This document shows positions 28,099 to 36,148 of a stretch of 64,000 nucleotides of DNA, piece by piece. The stretch is taken from assembly GCF_003725735.1 (NCBI RefSeq), contig NZ_RJTM01000114.1, positions 20,730-84,729 of the forward strand, given 5' to 3'. The first letter of the stretch is position 1, and the number at the start of each line of letters is the position of its first letter. The notes below the pieces were generated by a model. It searched no databases, was not told the origin of the DNA, and was given only the letters and a program-made list of their open reading frames with translations. This DNA comes from Sinomicrobium pectinilyticum. GTDB taxonomy: Bacteria; Bacteroidota; Bacteroidia; Flavobacteriales; Flavobacteriaceae. The translations under genes were made by a program, and so were the position numbers.

Positions 28099-29898
28099 TT
28101 ATTTATTTTTGAAATATTTCTTCATAATATACCAGGCTTTCTTTTTATCGCCGTTCTCGGACAACAACCCTTTCCTGTTATAGCCTTGTTGATAGACAGG
28201 GTGCATCCGCCCGAGCGACCGGTAATCGAACAATAGCCAGGGACACACCCCGGCCAGGTTGGGTATCGTACCGAACATTTTTACCTGGTCGGTATAAATT
28301 TTTTCCTGGTATCCTTCCGTCCAGTAAGCGGCTTCGTCAGCCGGGCCGTCATTGTTTCCGTATAAGGCTTCTCCCCCGAATTCCGAAATAAACACGGGCT
28401 TATCAGGAAACGCAATGTTCCACCTGGTGTCCGCCGGCCTGCCTTGCCAGGGGATATACCAGCCGATATATTCATTGATCGAAACAATATCGGAATGCAG
28501 GTAAAGCGAATCCTTTATCCCAAAGGTGTTGTTTTCGTAGCTCTGGGTGTTCGTCACATGGGTAACCGGCCGGGTGGGATCGGCTGCCCTGCATTTCCGG
28601 GTCAGCTCTGCCAGGGCTTTGTTCCGGCCGGGGGTGCCGGGGTAGGTTTCGTTGGACAGCGCCCAGATGACCACCCCGCAGCGGTTCCGGTCCCGGCGGA
28701 CCATTTCGTGGAGCATGTTCTTCATTTTCTGCGGCATAAGGCTATCGGAAAATCGGATATGCTGATATATGGGGAGTTCACTCCACACCATCAGGCCCAT
28801 CTTTTCGGCTTCTTTCACCATGTGCTCACTGTGTGGATAATGCACCAGCCGTACAAGGTTGCAACCCAGTTCTTTTGCAGGAGTAAGTAGCTGCCGGGCA
28901 TCCTCTGTGGAATAGGCCCGCTTCCCTTCGTACGGGTTTTCCTCATGGATATTCACCGCTTTCACGAATACAGGCTGCCCGTTGAGCAGAATTTCGTCCC
29001 CACGTACTTCGATACTCCTGAACCCGATCTGGTCTGTAACCGTATCCGTTTCGCTTTCAACGATCACTTCGTAACGTTTGGGGTTTTCGGGCGACCACAG
29101 GTCAAAATCCGAAGAAAATTCAACACGGGCGATGCCTTTACCGTCGGTTTTTGTACTATAGACGAGGTTGAGTTCGGGAATCCGTATGTTGATCTTTTGC
29201 ACTGTTTCCGGCCCGTTTAGCCGGACCCACCCCTGAACGGTGTCCAGGCTGCCTTTTTTTAACTGAATGAAATAGTCTTCGATATAGGTGCCGTTGGTTT
29301 CCACCAGGTCGACATCCCGGGTGATGCCGCCGTAATTGAACCAATCGTAGCCTGTACCGGGCAAACCGTTTTTCAGGCGCCGGTTGTCTGCTTTAACGAT
29401 CAGGGAATTTTCCCCTTTCCTGACTTTGCCGGTAATCTCAAACTGGAAAGGGGTAAAACCACCTTCGTGGCTTCCTATTTTCTCCCCGTTGAGGTACACA
29501 TCCGCCAGGTAATTCACCGCCCCGAAATAAACAAACAGCCTTTTCCCCGGCTGAAGGGAAGAGGTAAACTGTTTTTTGTACCAGACCGTGCCTTCGTAAT
29601 AGGTGAGTTCAGGCATTTGGGAGTTGAAGTCGCCCGGCACTTTCAATACGGGGGCGCCTTCAAACGAATATTCGAAAAAGTCGGTTTTTTTCTGCGGTTT
29701 TTTCTCCAGCCATACCCGGAGGTATTCGCCGCGCCCGGCCGGATCGACTAGGGCTTTCCATTCGCCGTTGAGGCTTGTCCGGTCCCTGGACTGTATGTTT
29801 ATCATGGCAGTCTGGGCAGTTACCAATTCGACGGAAACCATAGTGAATAAAGCTATCAACATCCATTTCCCCATAGCCGCCTTTTTGTATGTATTCAT
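28099..29898 (-). CDS. GH2 glycosidase with uronate-recognition motif (beta-glucuronidase/galacturonidase-like)
   Basis: 599 residues with a signal peptide ending near VELVTAQ. It has the compact GH2 plan: sugar-binding beta-sandwich (YYEGTVWYKKQF, VYLNGEKIGSHEGGFTPFQF), Ig-like domain, and TIM barrel. Acid/base Glu417 lies in VVIWALSNETYPG and nucleophile Glu506 in PVFISEFGGEA. Two further blocks resemble beta-glucuronidases: VSINEYIGWY, like the NxYxGWY loop, and NRKGLL near the C-terminus. The latter is the N-x-K-G motif (Asn574, Lys576) that in E. coli UidA-type enzymes contacts the uronate carboxylate. I infer activity on a beta-uronide. It lies 25 bases after the NTF2-like gene in an operon with GH29, a second GH2 and GH3. 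Confidence 0.88.
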   Translation of the reverse strand: MNTYKKAAMGKWMLIALFTMVSVELVTAQTAMINIQSRDRTSLNGEWKALVDPAGRGEYLRVWLEKKPQKKTDFFEYSFEGAPVLKVPGDFNSQMPELTYYEGTVWYKKQFTSSLQPGKRLFVYFGAVNYLADVYLNGEKIGSHEGGFTPFQFEITGKVRKGENSLIVKADNRRLKNGLPGTGYDWFNYGGITRDVDLVETNGTYIEDYFIQLKKGSLDTVQGWVRLNGPETVQKINIRIPELNLVYSTKTDGKGIARVEFSSDFDLWSPENPKRYEVIVESETDTVTDQIGFRSIEVRGDEILLNGQPVFVKAVNIHEENPYEGKRAYSTEDARQLLTPAKELGCNLVRLVHYPHSEHMVKEAEKMGLMVWSELPIYQHIRFSDSLMPQKMKNMLHEMVRRDRNRCGVVIWALSNETYPGTPGRNKALAELTRKCRAADPTRPVTHVTNTQSYENNTFGIKDSLYLHSDIVSINEYIGWYIPWQGRPADTRWNIAFPDKPVFISEFGGEALYGNNDGPADEAAYWTEGYQEKIYTDQVKMFGTIPNLAGVCPWLLFDYRSLGRMHPVYQQGYNRKGLLSENGDKKKAWYIMKKYFKNK

Positions 29899-29923
29899 TT
29901 CTCTTTTATTTCAATTTTGACTA

Positions 29924-30364
29924 TTATTCCACAATTTGCCTTGAGGACTGCCGTGCGGCCAGCTGCCACCCGTTTTCAGACTTTATCCATACATTGGTGA
30001 ATCTTCTCGGTATCCATTGATCCCGATCAGCGACCATGCTGGCCGGCTGTTGTAACTCCTTGCCCATGACTATGGCAATATTCCGATTGAAGGTTATTCG
30101 CTCGATGATCCGCTCAACAGCAGGGAATTTATGTCCGCTTTTCATCAGTGCCACAATATCTTTCGGGGTCACAATTTTTCCATTGGGGTTGTTTACCACA
30201 TAGTTTTCAGACCATATTCGCAACAGCGAAGTCGTATCCCCCCGGTCAAGCAGTTCCGTCCAATGTTTTTCCAATCGCCTGATCTCTGTTTCCTCTTCGG
30301 ACTGTCCGAAAGAAATTGTGGTAACGAAAATAAAACCGATCAGCAAGAAATAATGTGTTCTCAT
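29924..30364 (-). CDS. Small secreted NTF2/SnoaL-like (DUF4440-type) protein
   Basis: 146 residues with a signal peptide (MRTHYFLLIGFIFVTTISFGQ). The mature 125 residues follow the NTF2-like pattern: a first helix pair (ETEIRRLEKHWTELLDRGDT), WSENYVVNNPNGKIVTPKDI, strands VERIIERITFNRNIAIVMG, and the closing TNVWIKSENGWQLAARQSS. This cone-shaped fold is used by small binding proteins and some isomerases; no catalytic residue can be named. It is encoded between two GH2 genes (84 and 25 bases), so it probably belongs to the same transcript, but its role in glycan use is unclear. Confidence 0.8.
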   Translation of the reverse strand: MRTHYFLLIGFIFVTTISFGQSEEETEIRRLEKHWTELLDRGDTTSLLRIWSENYVVNNPNGKIVTPKDIVALMKSGHKFPAVERIIERITFNRNIAIVMGKELQQPASMVADRDQWIPRRFTNVWIKSENGWQLAARQSSRQIVE

Positions 30365-30448
30365 GGTATTGCTTTTTTAGGTTTGTTCTTGAGTTGTACT
30401 ATTCAGGTGAATTTTTATCTATAACACCATTGGTTATATAATACCGGT

Positions 30449-32923
30449 CTATTCAGCCTTTAAGGTAGCCGTAGCCACCGGCAGCGTTCCGCTCCTTGCG
30501 GTAATGATTATTTCGCCCTTTTGGTCTGTTGACTGTATGATGGCCAGGCATTTCCCCAGATAAGTTTCCATTTTATCTCCTTTTAACGGGGTATGGCTCT
30601 GCTGATTCCCGTTACCCACTGCGGTGAGTTTGCCCGCACCTTCCACTTCAAATTCGATCATGTTGCCGGCAAAAGGAACCGGCACATCGTTAGCGTCCAC
30701 TACCTGCACGGTTACGTAGCTTAAATCCTGTTTGTTGGCTTTTATTGTTTTCCGGTCTGGTGATAACACTATTTTTGCCGGTTCTCCCGCGGTCTGAACG
30801 GCAAAGGAAACGGTCTTTCCTTCTTCCGTTTTCCCGATGGCCTCCAGCTTGCCCGGTTCATAGGGTACTTCCCAGAACAGGAAAGCTTCGTTCTTAAGGT
30901 CCCATTTCCGGCTTCCCAAAGACTTTCCGTTCAGTTTCAGTTCTACATCGGGCACATTGGTATATACATGGACAGCCAGTGTATCGCCCGTTTTGTCATG
31001 GTTCCAGTGGGCCTCCACTTTGGGCCAGTTCCAGAACGAACTAACTTCCCTGTTCCTTGCCGATTCATCGGTTTGTACCGCAATATACACCATGGGTTCG
31101 TCATTCCATAATGCTTTTCTGAACCAATACCCGGGTTTGGGAGAACCACACATATCAATCACCCCGCAATCGGCTCCCCTCCAGGGCCATTCGGGCCAGG
31201 TTTTCCAGAATTCGAACCCGGTACCTACATGGCCAATACCTGCCTCGCCTATATAGTCGAAACCGGTCCAAAGGAATTCGCCCGCCACATAATCCTCCAA
31301 CTGGCCGTCGAGCCATTGTTGGTACGATCGCATTTGCCATGCGTTGTGGTCGTGGTAAGGGTACATCACTGTCTCGGAGCCATAAATCACCCGATCGGGG
31401 TATTTTTCATGGTCTTCCTTATAAAAAGCTTCCTGGTAGTTGTAACCTACGATGTCCAGCAATTCCAGGGCTCCAAAGTCATTGAAGTTTACGATTTCGT
31501 TACAGGCGAGGGTGAAGGGACGGGTGTTGTCGTGTATGCGCCCCGCATCGAGCAGCATGGGTATAATTTTCAGCGCATTGTCCTTGTTATACTGCTCCCT
31601 AAGCTCATTGCCTATGCTCCAGGCAATAACAGACGGATGATTACGATCACGCTTAATCCAGTTTTCTATATCCCTCTCATACCATTCCTCAAAATGTGGT
31701 GCATATCCCGCAGGCGTTTTCCCGTCCATCCATTCGTCGAATAGTTCGTTGATCACCACAAAACCGAGGCTGTCGGCATAGGCCAGCAATTCGGGCGAAG
31801 GCGGGTTGTGGCTCATCCTTAGTGCGTTGCAGCCCATTTCCTTCAAAATCTCCAACTGCCGCTTATGGGTATAGTCCAGTACGGCCGCGCCCAATGGCCC
31901 GCCGTCGTGGTGGTTGTTTACGCCCTTTAGCTTTACGTGTTTTCCATTAAGGGAAAAGCCTTTATCCGGATCGAAATCGAAGGTCCTGATCCCGAAAGAG
32001 GTCGTGTAGCTATCCGTTAGGGTACCATCCGACCGGACTTCCACCTCCAGACGATATAAGTGAGGTTGTTCAACGGACCATAATGAAGGCCTGGTGACCC
32101 GGATGTCCTGGTCGATTTTCAGCGGCTGACCGGCTTTGACTTCGATTTCCGATCCGGCCTTTCCGGCTTCTTTTCCTTCGGTATCTATAAGCCTGGTGAT
32201 GACCGTGCAGGGCCGGTCGGTATCGTTCTCATTGCGCAGTTCGATGGAAACATCGATACTTGCTTCATCTTCGCTGGCATCGACCGTGCGGGCAAAAACG
32301 CCCCATTGATCGATATGCAGCCTGTTTCTGGCAAGCAGCCGGACATGCCGGTAGATACCCGAACCGGTGTACCATCTTGAGTTGGGCTGTTCGCTGGTAT
32401 TTACTTTTACGGCAATGACATTCTCCTCACCCTCCGGATTCAGGTGTGGTGTCAGGTCATAATAAAAGGAAGAATATCCATAGGGCCGTATACCGAGGTA
32501 CTGCCCGTTGATCCAGACCTCGCTGTTGCGATACACGCCATCGAACAGTATTCCGATCTTTTTATTTAAAAACCCGGGCGCTGTCCTGAAGGCTTTTCTG
32601 TACCAGCCGATACCGCTGTACGTATAGCCACCACCTGGGCCAGTGGCATAGGCTGAGTCGAAAGGATGTTCGATACTGAAATCGTGCGGTACATCCAGTA
32701 TACGCCAGCCGGAATCGTCGAACCCGGGTTGTTCTGCGCCCTGGTGATCTTCCGGGGCAAATTTCCAGTCGAAATCGAAAGGGATCTTGGTATTATCATC
32801 GGGCTGTTCTTTGTTGCATGATGCAAGCACCACGAAAAGAAGGAACAATGATGAAATTAATCGAATTCTTTTCACTTTATATTGAGCTTGTTTAAATTTT
32901 TTTAATTCGCTGAAAAACGGCAC
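30449..32923 (-). CDS. GH2 beta-galactosidase, lipoprotein
   Basis: 824 residues from the ATG at 32923. A GTG at 32875 would give a product starting KRIRLISSLFLLFVVLASC after its first residue, a more typical lipoprotein signal, and may be the true start. Layout: jelly-roll (DDSGWRILDVPHDFSIEHPF, GIGWYRKAF, VWINGQYLGIRPYGYSSF), Ig-like domains, TIM barrel (LKGVNNHHDGGPLGA, LRMSHNPPSPELL), and C-terminal beta-domains. Catalytic acid/base is Glu440 in AWSIGNELREQ and nucleophile Glu517 in VIYGSETVMYPYHDHN. This long, multi-domain form with a GSET nucleophile is typical of Bacteroidota beta-galactosidases. In xyloglucan breakdown it would remove beta-1,2-galactose from xylose. It follows the GH29 gene by 25 bases. 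Confidence 0.92.
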   Translation of the reverse strand: MPFFSELKKFKQAQYKVKRIRLISSLFLLFVVLASCNKEQPDDNTKIPFDFDWKFAPEDHQGAEQPGFDDSGWRILDVPHDFSIEHPFDSAYATGPGGGYTYSGIGWYRKAFRTAPGFLNKKIGILFDGVYRNSEVWINGQYLGIRPYGYSSFYYDLTPHLNPEGEENVIAVKVNTSEQPNSRWYTGSGIYRHVRLLARNRLHIDQWGVFARTVDASEDEASIDVSIELRNENDTDRPCTVITRLIDTEGKEAGKAGSEIEVKAGQPLKIDQDIRVTRPSLWSVEQPHLYRLEVEVRSDGTLTDSYTTSFGIRTFDFDPDKGFSLNGKHVKLKGVNNHHDGGPLGAAVLDYTHKRQLEILKEMGCNALRMSHNPPSPELLAYADSLGFVVINELFDEWMDGKTPAGYAPHFEEWYERDIENWIKRDRNHPSVIAWSIGNELREQYNKDNALKIIPMLLDAGRIHDNTRPFTLACNEIVNFNDFGALELLDIVGYNYQEAFYKEDHEKYPDRVIYGSETVMYPYHDHNAWQMRSYQQWLDGQLEDYVAGEFLWTGFDYIGEAGIGHVGTGFEFWKTWPEWPWRGADCGVIDMCGSPKPGYWFRKALWNDEPMVYIAVQTDESARNREVSSFWNWPKVEAHWNHDKTGDTLAVHVYTNVPDVELKLNGKSLGSRKWDLKNEAFLFWEVPYEPGKLEAIGKTEEGKTVSFAVQTAGEPAKIVLSPDRKTIKANKQDLSYVTVQVVDANDVPVPFAGNMIEFEVEGAGKLTAVGNGNQQSHTPLKGDKMETYLGKCLAIIQSTDQKGEIIITARSGTLPVATATLKAE

Positions 32924-32948
32924 TTTTCCGGTTCATATTCTTCTTTTA

Positions 32949-34490
32949 TTATTCCAGTTCCACTTTAAATACCGTCGCCAACTCATTCATGTCGGAAGAA
33001 CCGGGTGTTGTAAGCGTTAACAAATTATCCGTTACCGTCCACCTCAACTCCTTTCCGCTTCCCAGTACGGATACTTTTTTAATCCCGGATTCGATTGGAG
33101 TACGAATTACAAGATCCGAACCAGGTGCCGGAAGCCCTAATGAAAATACATACAGGTACTTTTTGTCTTTTGACACCGTAAACCGGATATCCTTTTCAGA
33201 GTAGGCAATCGTTGCGGACTGCCCCCCGAAATGCCCCTTTTCGAATTCGGCATCCCCGTAGCCATAGATGGAGTGTGCCCTGGTCCCGTAAATAGCTTCT
33301 TTATGTTTATCGATCCATTCTCCGATAGCGGCCAGGACGCTCCTTTGTTCTGTGGGGATCGTTCCGTCGGCCTTAGGAGAAATATTCAGTAACACGATAC
33401 CTTTTTTACTCCAGACGTCGACCATGTTCCTGATGACCAGGGATGCCGGCTTGTAGGTTTGTCCGTTGATATAGCACCAACTGTCATGACTCAGGGTAAT
33501 ATCCGTAAGCCAATAGTCTTCGGAAATTTCTGTTTTCCCACCTTGCTCAATGTCCAATATCCCCACATTAGCGGGCAAATCTTCTTGTTTATAAGCCACT
33601 ATGGGAGCCTGTCCCCTTGAAACGGCTGTGTTAAAGTGATGGGCAACCATTTTCTGACGATAGTTTTCCGGTATCTCATCCAGCCAGGAATCAAACCAGA
33701 TGATGTCGGGTGCATACACATCGACTACTTCATTTACCTGGTTCAACCAGTACTCGTGAAATTCGTCTGCCGGCATGTTCCCGTACAGCATCCTGAGCTT
33801 CGGATCGGTTGTGGAGGTGACATAATCCGGATGGTAAGGGTAGTGGCTGTTCCAGCCGGGGTCCGGCCTATTACCCGCCCAATTGGAAGTATCCTTTGCA
33901 TATCTCTGGAGAAGTCTGGCATGATGAAAGGTAGCAATCGTTTTGATGTCACTTTTTTTGAGTTCTGCAAACAACTCCCCGAGGATATCTTTTTCCGGCC
34001 CCATGTCTTTGGCATTCCAGGGGTTCACCTTGCTGCCCCACATGGCGAATCCGTCATGGTGTTGTGCGACGGGACCAGCAAACCTGGCCCCGGTTTTTTT
34101 AAACAGCCCGGCCCATTCTTTCGCATCGAAGTGCTCTGCGGTGAACATCGGTATAAAATCGTGGTAATTGAATTCGGATAGCGGGCCGTATGTTTTCCGG
34201 TGATGTTCAAAAATGTCGCCTCCCCAGTCTTCCCTGCCGGGAACATACATCCACCGGGGATACCATTCCGAACTATAAGCCGGTACACTGTAGACCCCCC
34301 AATGAAAATAGATCCCGAATTTGGCGTCTTTGAACCATTCGGGTTCTCGTTCGATAACAGACAAGGATTCCCACGTGGGTTCGAACTTTCCTTCGGCAAC
34401 AGGCTCTTGGCTGTCCCGAACAGATGATTCCTGGGCTATCAGTGAATAACAGCACAGCATGCAGATAGCGTGTATTATATTTCTCATCAT
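32949..34490 (-). CDS. GH29 alpha-L-fucosidase, secreted
   Basis: 513 residues with a signal peptide (MMRNIIHAICMLCCYSLIAQ). GH29 retaining fucosidase features: EWFKDAKFGIYFHWGVYSVP, the substrate-pocket HHDGFAMW (146-151 region), TIATFHHARLLQRY, and nucleophile Asp267 in APDIIWFDSWLDEI. The C-terminal 100 residues form the usual beta-sandwich. The acid/base of GH29 is poorly conserved and I do not assign it. The WFD block with HHDGF is like subfamily A enzymes, which accept alpha-1,2-fucose. That is the linkage of fucose on the galactose of fucosylated xyloglucan. It starts a run of genes ending with GH3 at 24529. Confidence 0.9.
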   Translation of the reverse strand: MMRNIIHAICMLCCYSLIAQESSVRDSQEPVAEGKFEPTWESLSVIEREPEWFKDAKFGIYFHWGVYSVPAYSSEWYPRWMYVPGREDWGGDIFEHHRKTYGPLSEFNYHDFIPMFTAEHFDAKEWAGLFKKTGARFAGPVAQHHDGFAMWGSKVNPWNAKDMGPEKDILGELFAELKKSDIKTIATFHHARLLQRYAKDTSNWAGNRPDPGWNSHYPYHPDYVTSTTDPKLRMLYGNMPADEFHEYWLNQVNEVVDVYAPDIIWFDSWLDEIPENYRQKMVAHHFNTAVSRGQAPIVAYKQEDLPANVGILDIEQGGKTEISEDYWLTDITLSHDSWCYINGQTYKPASLVIRNMVDVWSKKGIVLLNISPKADGTIPTEQRSVLAAIGEWIDKHKEAIYGTRAHSIYGYGDAEFEKGHFGGQSATIAYSEKDIRFTVSKDKKYLYVFSLGLPAPGSDLVIRTPIESGIKKVSVLGSGKELRWTVTDNLLTLTTPGSSDMNELATVFKVELE

Positions 34491-34769
34491 TTATTTATTT
34501 TAATGGCTTGTAAGCGAAATTCTTAAACTTTACACTTCCTTCTCCCATTGCGCAAAGCCCCTGTTTGAACACAAATTAAGATCAATAAAATTTTTGTTTC
34601 ATTCATTATAGCATTAATGGGCGTATTTTACATTCTTTGTGAGAACTGTCCGATTGGCATAAGGTTCTTTTCAAACTAAAAAACTCGGCTTCATCCGCGA
34701 AAACAGCATTATATATATAAACAATAGCAGTTGTCTGTTTCGTTTATATTTTGCCCGGGTGGGGGCCAA

Positions 34770-35579
34770 CTAAGGCAAATGCAATATTCCGGACGAAAAT
34801 ATTACGGCACTGCTTCTGATCACTACAGAATCTTTCATCAATTCGACTTCCATACTCCCTGTACGGGCCGAACTTTGGTAAGCCCTCATTATTTTTTTAT
34901 CCAATTTGTTTGCCCAATACTTGCCTAAAAAACTTTGGACTCCACCTGTTACAGGATCTTCGTCAACACCTGACCAGGGAAAGAAATACCGGTATTCGTA
35001 GTCATAATTTTTATGCACTGATTTAGCAGTTAACAGCACGCCACTAACGGTTGTTTTGATATTCCTCAGTGCATAAAAATCGGGTTTTAGATTTTGAAGT
35101 ACTACGCCGCTTTGTATTTCCATTAAAAGTATATTATGAAATTTATTATACTCGCAGTTAAGAATTTCGCTTATACCCAATGCTTTTTTAATTTCCTCAT
35201 CTGCAGTTGATTTTTCTGTGTCATGAAGCGGAAAATACATTTCTATTAATTCCTCTTTCCTGAAGATTTTCAAGACATGGCCAAAACGGGTATAAAAGGT
35301 GATCTTGGGCAGATCTTCATACTCCGTAAATAAGGCTTTGGATGAAGCTAATGTGGCATGTCCGCATAACGGAATTTCTTGTGCAGGTGAAAAGTAGCGA
35401 ATGGAAAAGGAATCCGTATTTTGCTTTACAACAAAAGCGGTTTCCGAAAACCCGAACTCCTTTGCTATATTGAGCATTGTATTTTCATCAAGTTCATTTT
35501 CAAGCAGGCAGACAGCAGCTTGATTTCCCTTGAAAAGCGCTGTGGTGAAAGCATCTATAATATATGTTTTTATACGCAT
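34770..35579 (-). CDS. PhzF-family isomerase/epimerase-like protein
   Basis: 269 residues, no signal peptide, cytoplasmic. It has the PhzF two-lobed diaminopimelate-epimerase-like fold. The N-terminal block YIIDAFTTALFKGNQAAVCL and GFSETAFV with the conserved catalytic Glu are present, as are RYFSPAQEIPLCGHATLASS and, in the second lobe, RYFFPWSGVDEDPVTGGVQS. PhzF proteins isomerise small hydroxylated or amino acids, and most family members have unknown substrates. It follows ridA by 44 bases, so the two look co-transcribed. The presence of this pair of small-molecule enzymes amid fucosidase genes is unusual. Confidence 0.93.
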   Translation of the reverse strand: MRIKTYIIDAFTTALFKGNQAAVCLLENELDENTMLNIAKEFGFSETAFVVKQNTDSFSIRYFSPAQEIPLCGHATLASSKALFTEYEDLPKITFYTRFGHVLKIFRKEELIEMYFPLHDTEKSTADEEIKKALGISEILNCEYNKFHNILLMEIQSGVVLQNLKPDFYALRNIKTTVSGVLLTAKSVHKNYDYEYRYFFPWSGVDEDPVTGGVQSFLGKYWANKLDKKIMRAYQSSARTGSMEVELMKDSVVIRSSAVIFSSGILHLP

Positions 35580-35623
35580 CGATTTTGAATCTTTATTATG
35601 GTTATAAAATAAAAAGTATTGAA

Positions 35624-36091
35624 TTAATCTTCTATTTCAACAATTACTTCAACTTCATCGGCAAAATTTAAAGGTAATGCGTGCATACTTACCGCACTTC
35701 TGGCGTGTCGTCCCTTTTCGCCAAAAACGGAAAACATTAAATCGCTATATCCATTGATAACTTTTGCCTGGTCAATAAAATCACTTGTGCAATTAACCAT
35801 ACCGAAAACTTTAACGATTCTTTTTACTTTGCTCAAGTCTCCCAGTTCGTCTTTTAGAACGGCTATATGATCGATTGCAACTAAACGGGCAGCTTCATTT
35901 CCTTGCTCAATGGTCAAGTCTTTTCCTACCTTTCCTGTTACATAAGTCTTGTCTTCTTTAATCGGGCCTTTACCTGAAAGAAATAATAAATTCCCTGTTC
36001 TTACACAATTCACATAGCTTGCAATTGGTTGCGAAACTTCGTTTAAAGTAATTGAATGCTTTTTTAGATTTTGTTCTGGCGTATTTGTCAT
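35624..36091 (-). CDS. RidA/YjgF/YER057c/UK114-family imine deaminase-like protein
   Basis: 155 residues, cytoplasmic. Rid-family phrases are VRTGNLLFLSGKGPI, AARLVAIDHIAVLKDELGDL, VKVFGMVNCTSDFIDQAKV, and GRHARSAVSMHALPLN followed by an acidic strand VEVIVEIED. The Arg in HARSAV corresponds to the carboxylate-binding Arg needed for deamination of 2-aminoacrylate and other enamines. The longer N-terminus (PIASYVNCV) resembles Rid subgroups other than the archetypal housekeeping RidA. It lies 57 bases after the GH29-CBM gene and 44 before phzF. Confidence 0.92.
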   Translation of the reverse strand: MTNTPEQNLKKHSITLNEVSQPIASYVNCVRTGNLLFLSGKGPIKEDKTYVTGKVGKDLTIEQGNEAARLVAIDHIAVLKDELGDLSKVKRIVKVFGMVNCTSDFIDQAKVINGYSDLMFSVFGEKGRHARSAVSMHALPLNFADEVEVIVEIED

Positions 36092-36148
36092 TTTGTTTAT
36101 TTTTTAAGTATGGAGTTCACAAGGGATATGGTGTTTTTCCAGCTTAAA

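Noticed and set aside
34715..34749. Hairpin ATATAAAC/GTTTATAT downstream of phzF considered as terminator
   Set aside because: Weak all-AT stem with a 19-base loop and no T-run; not reported as a feature.
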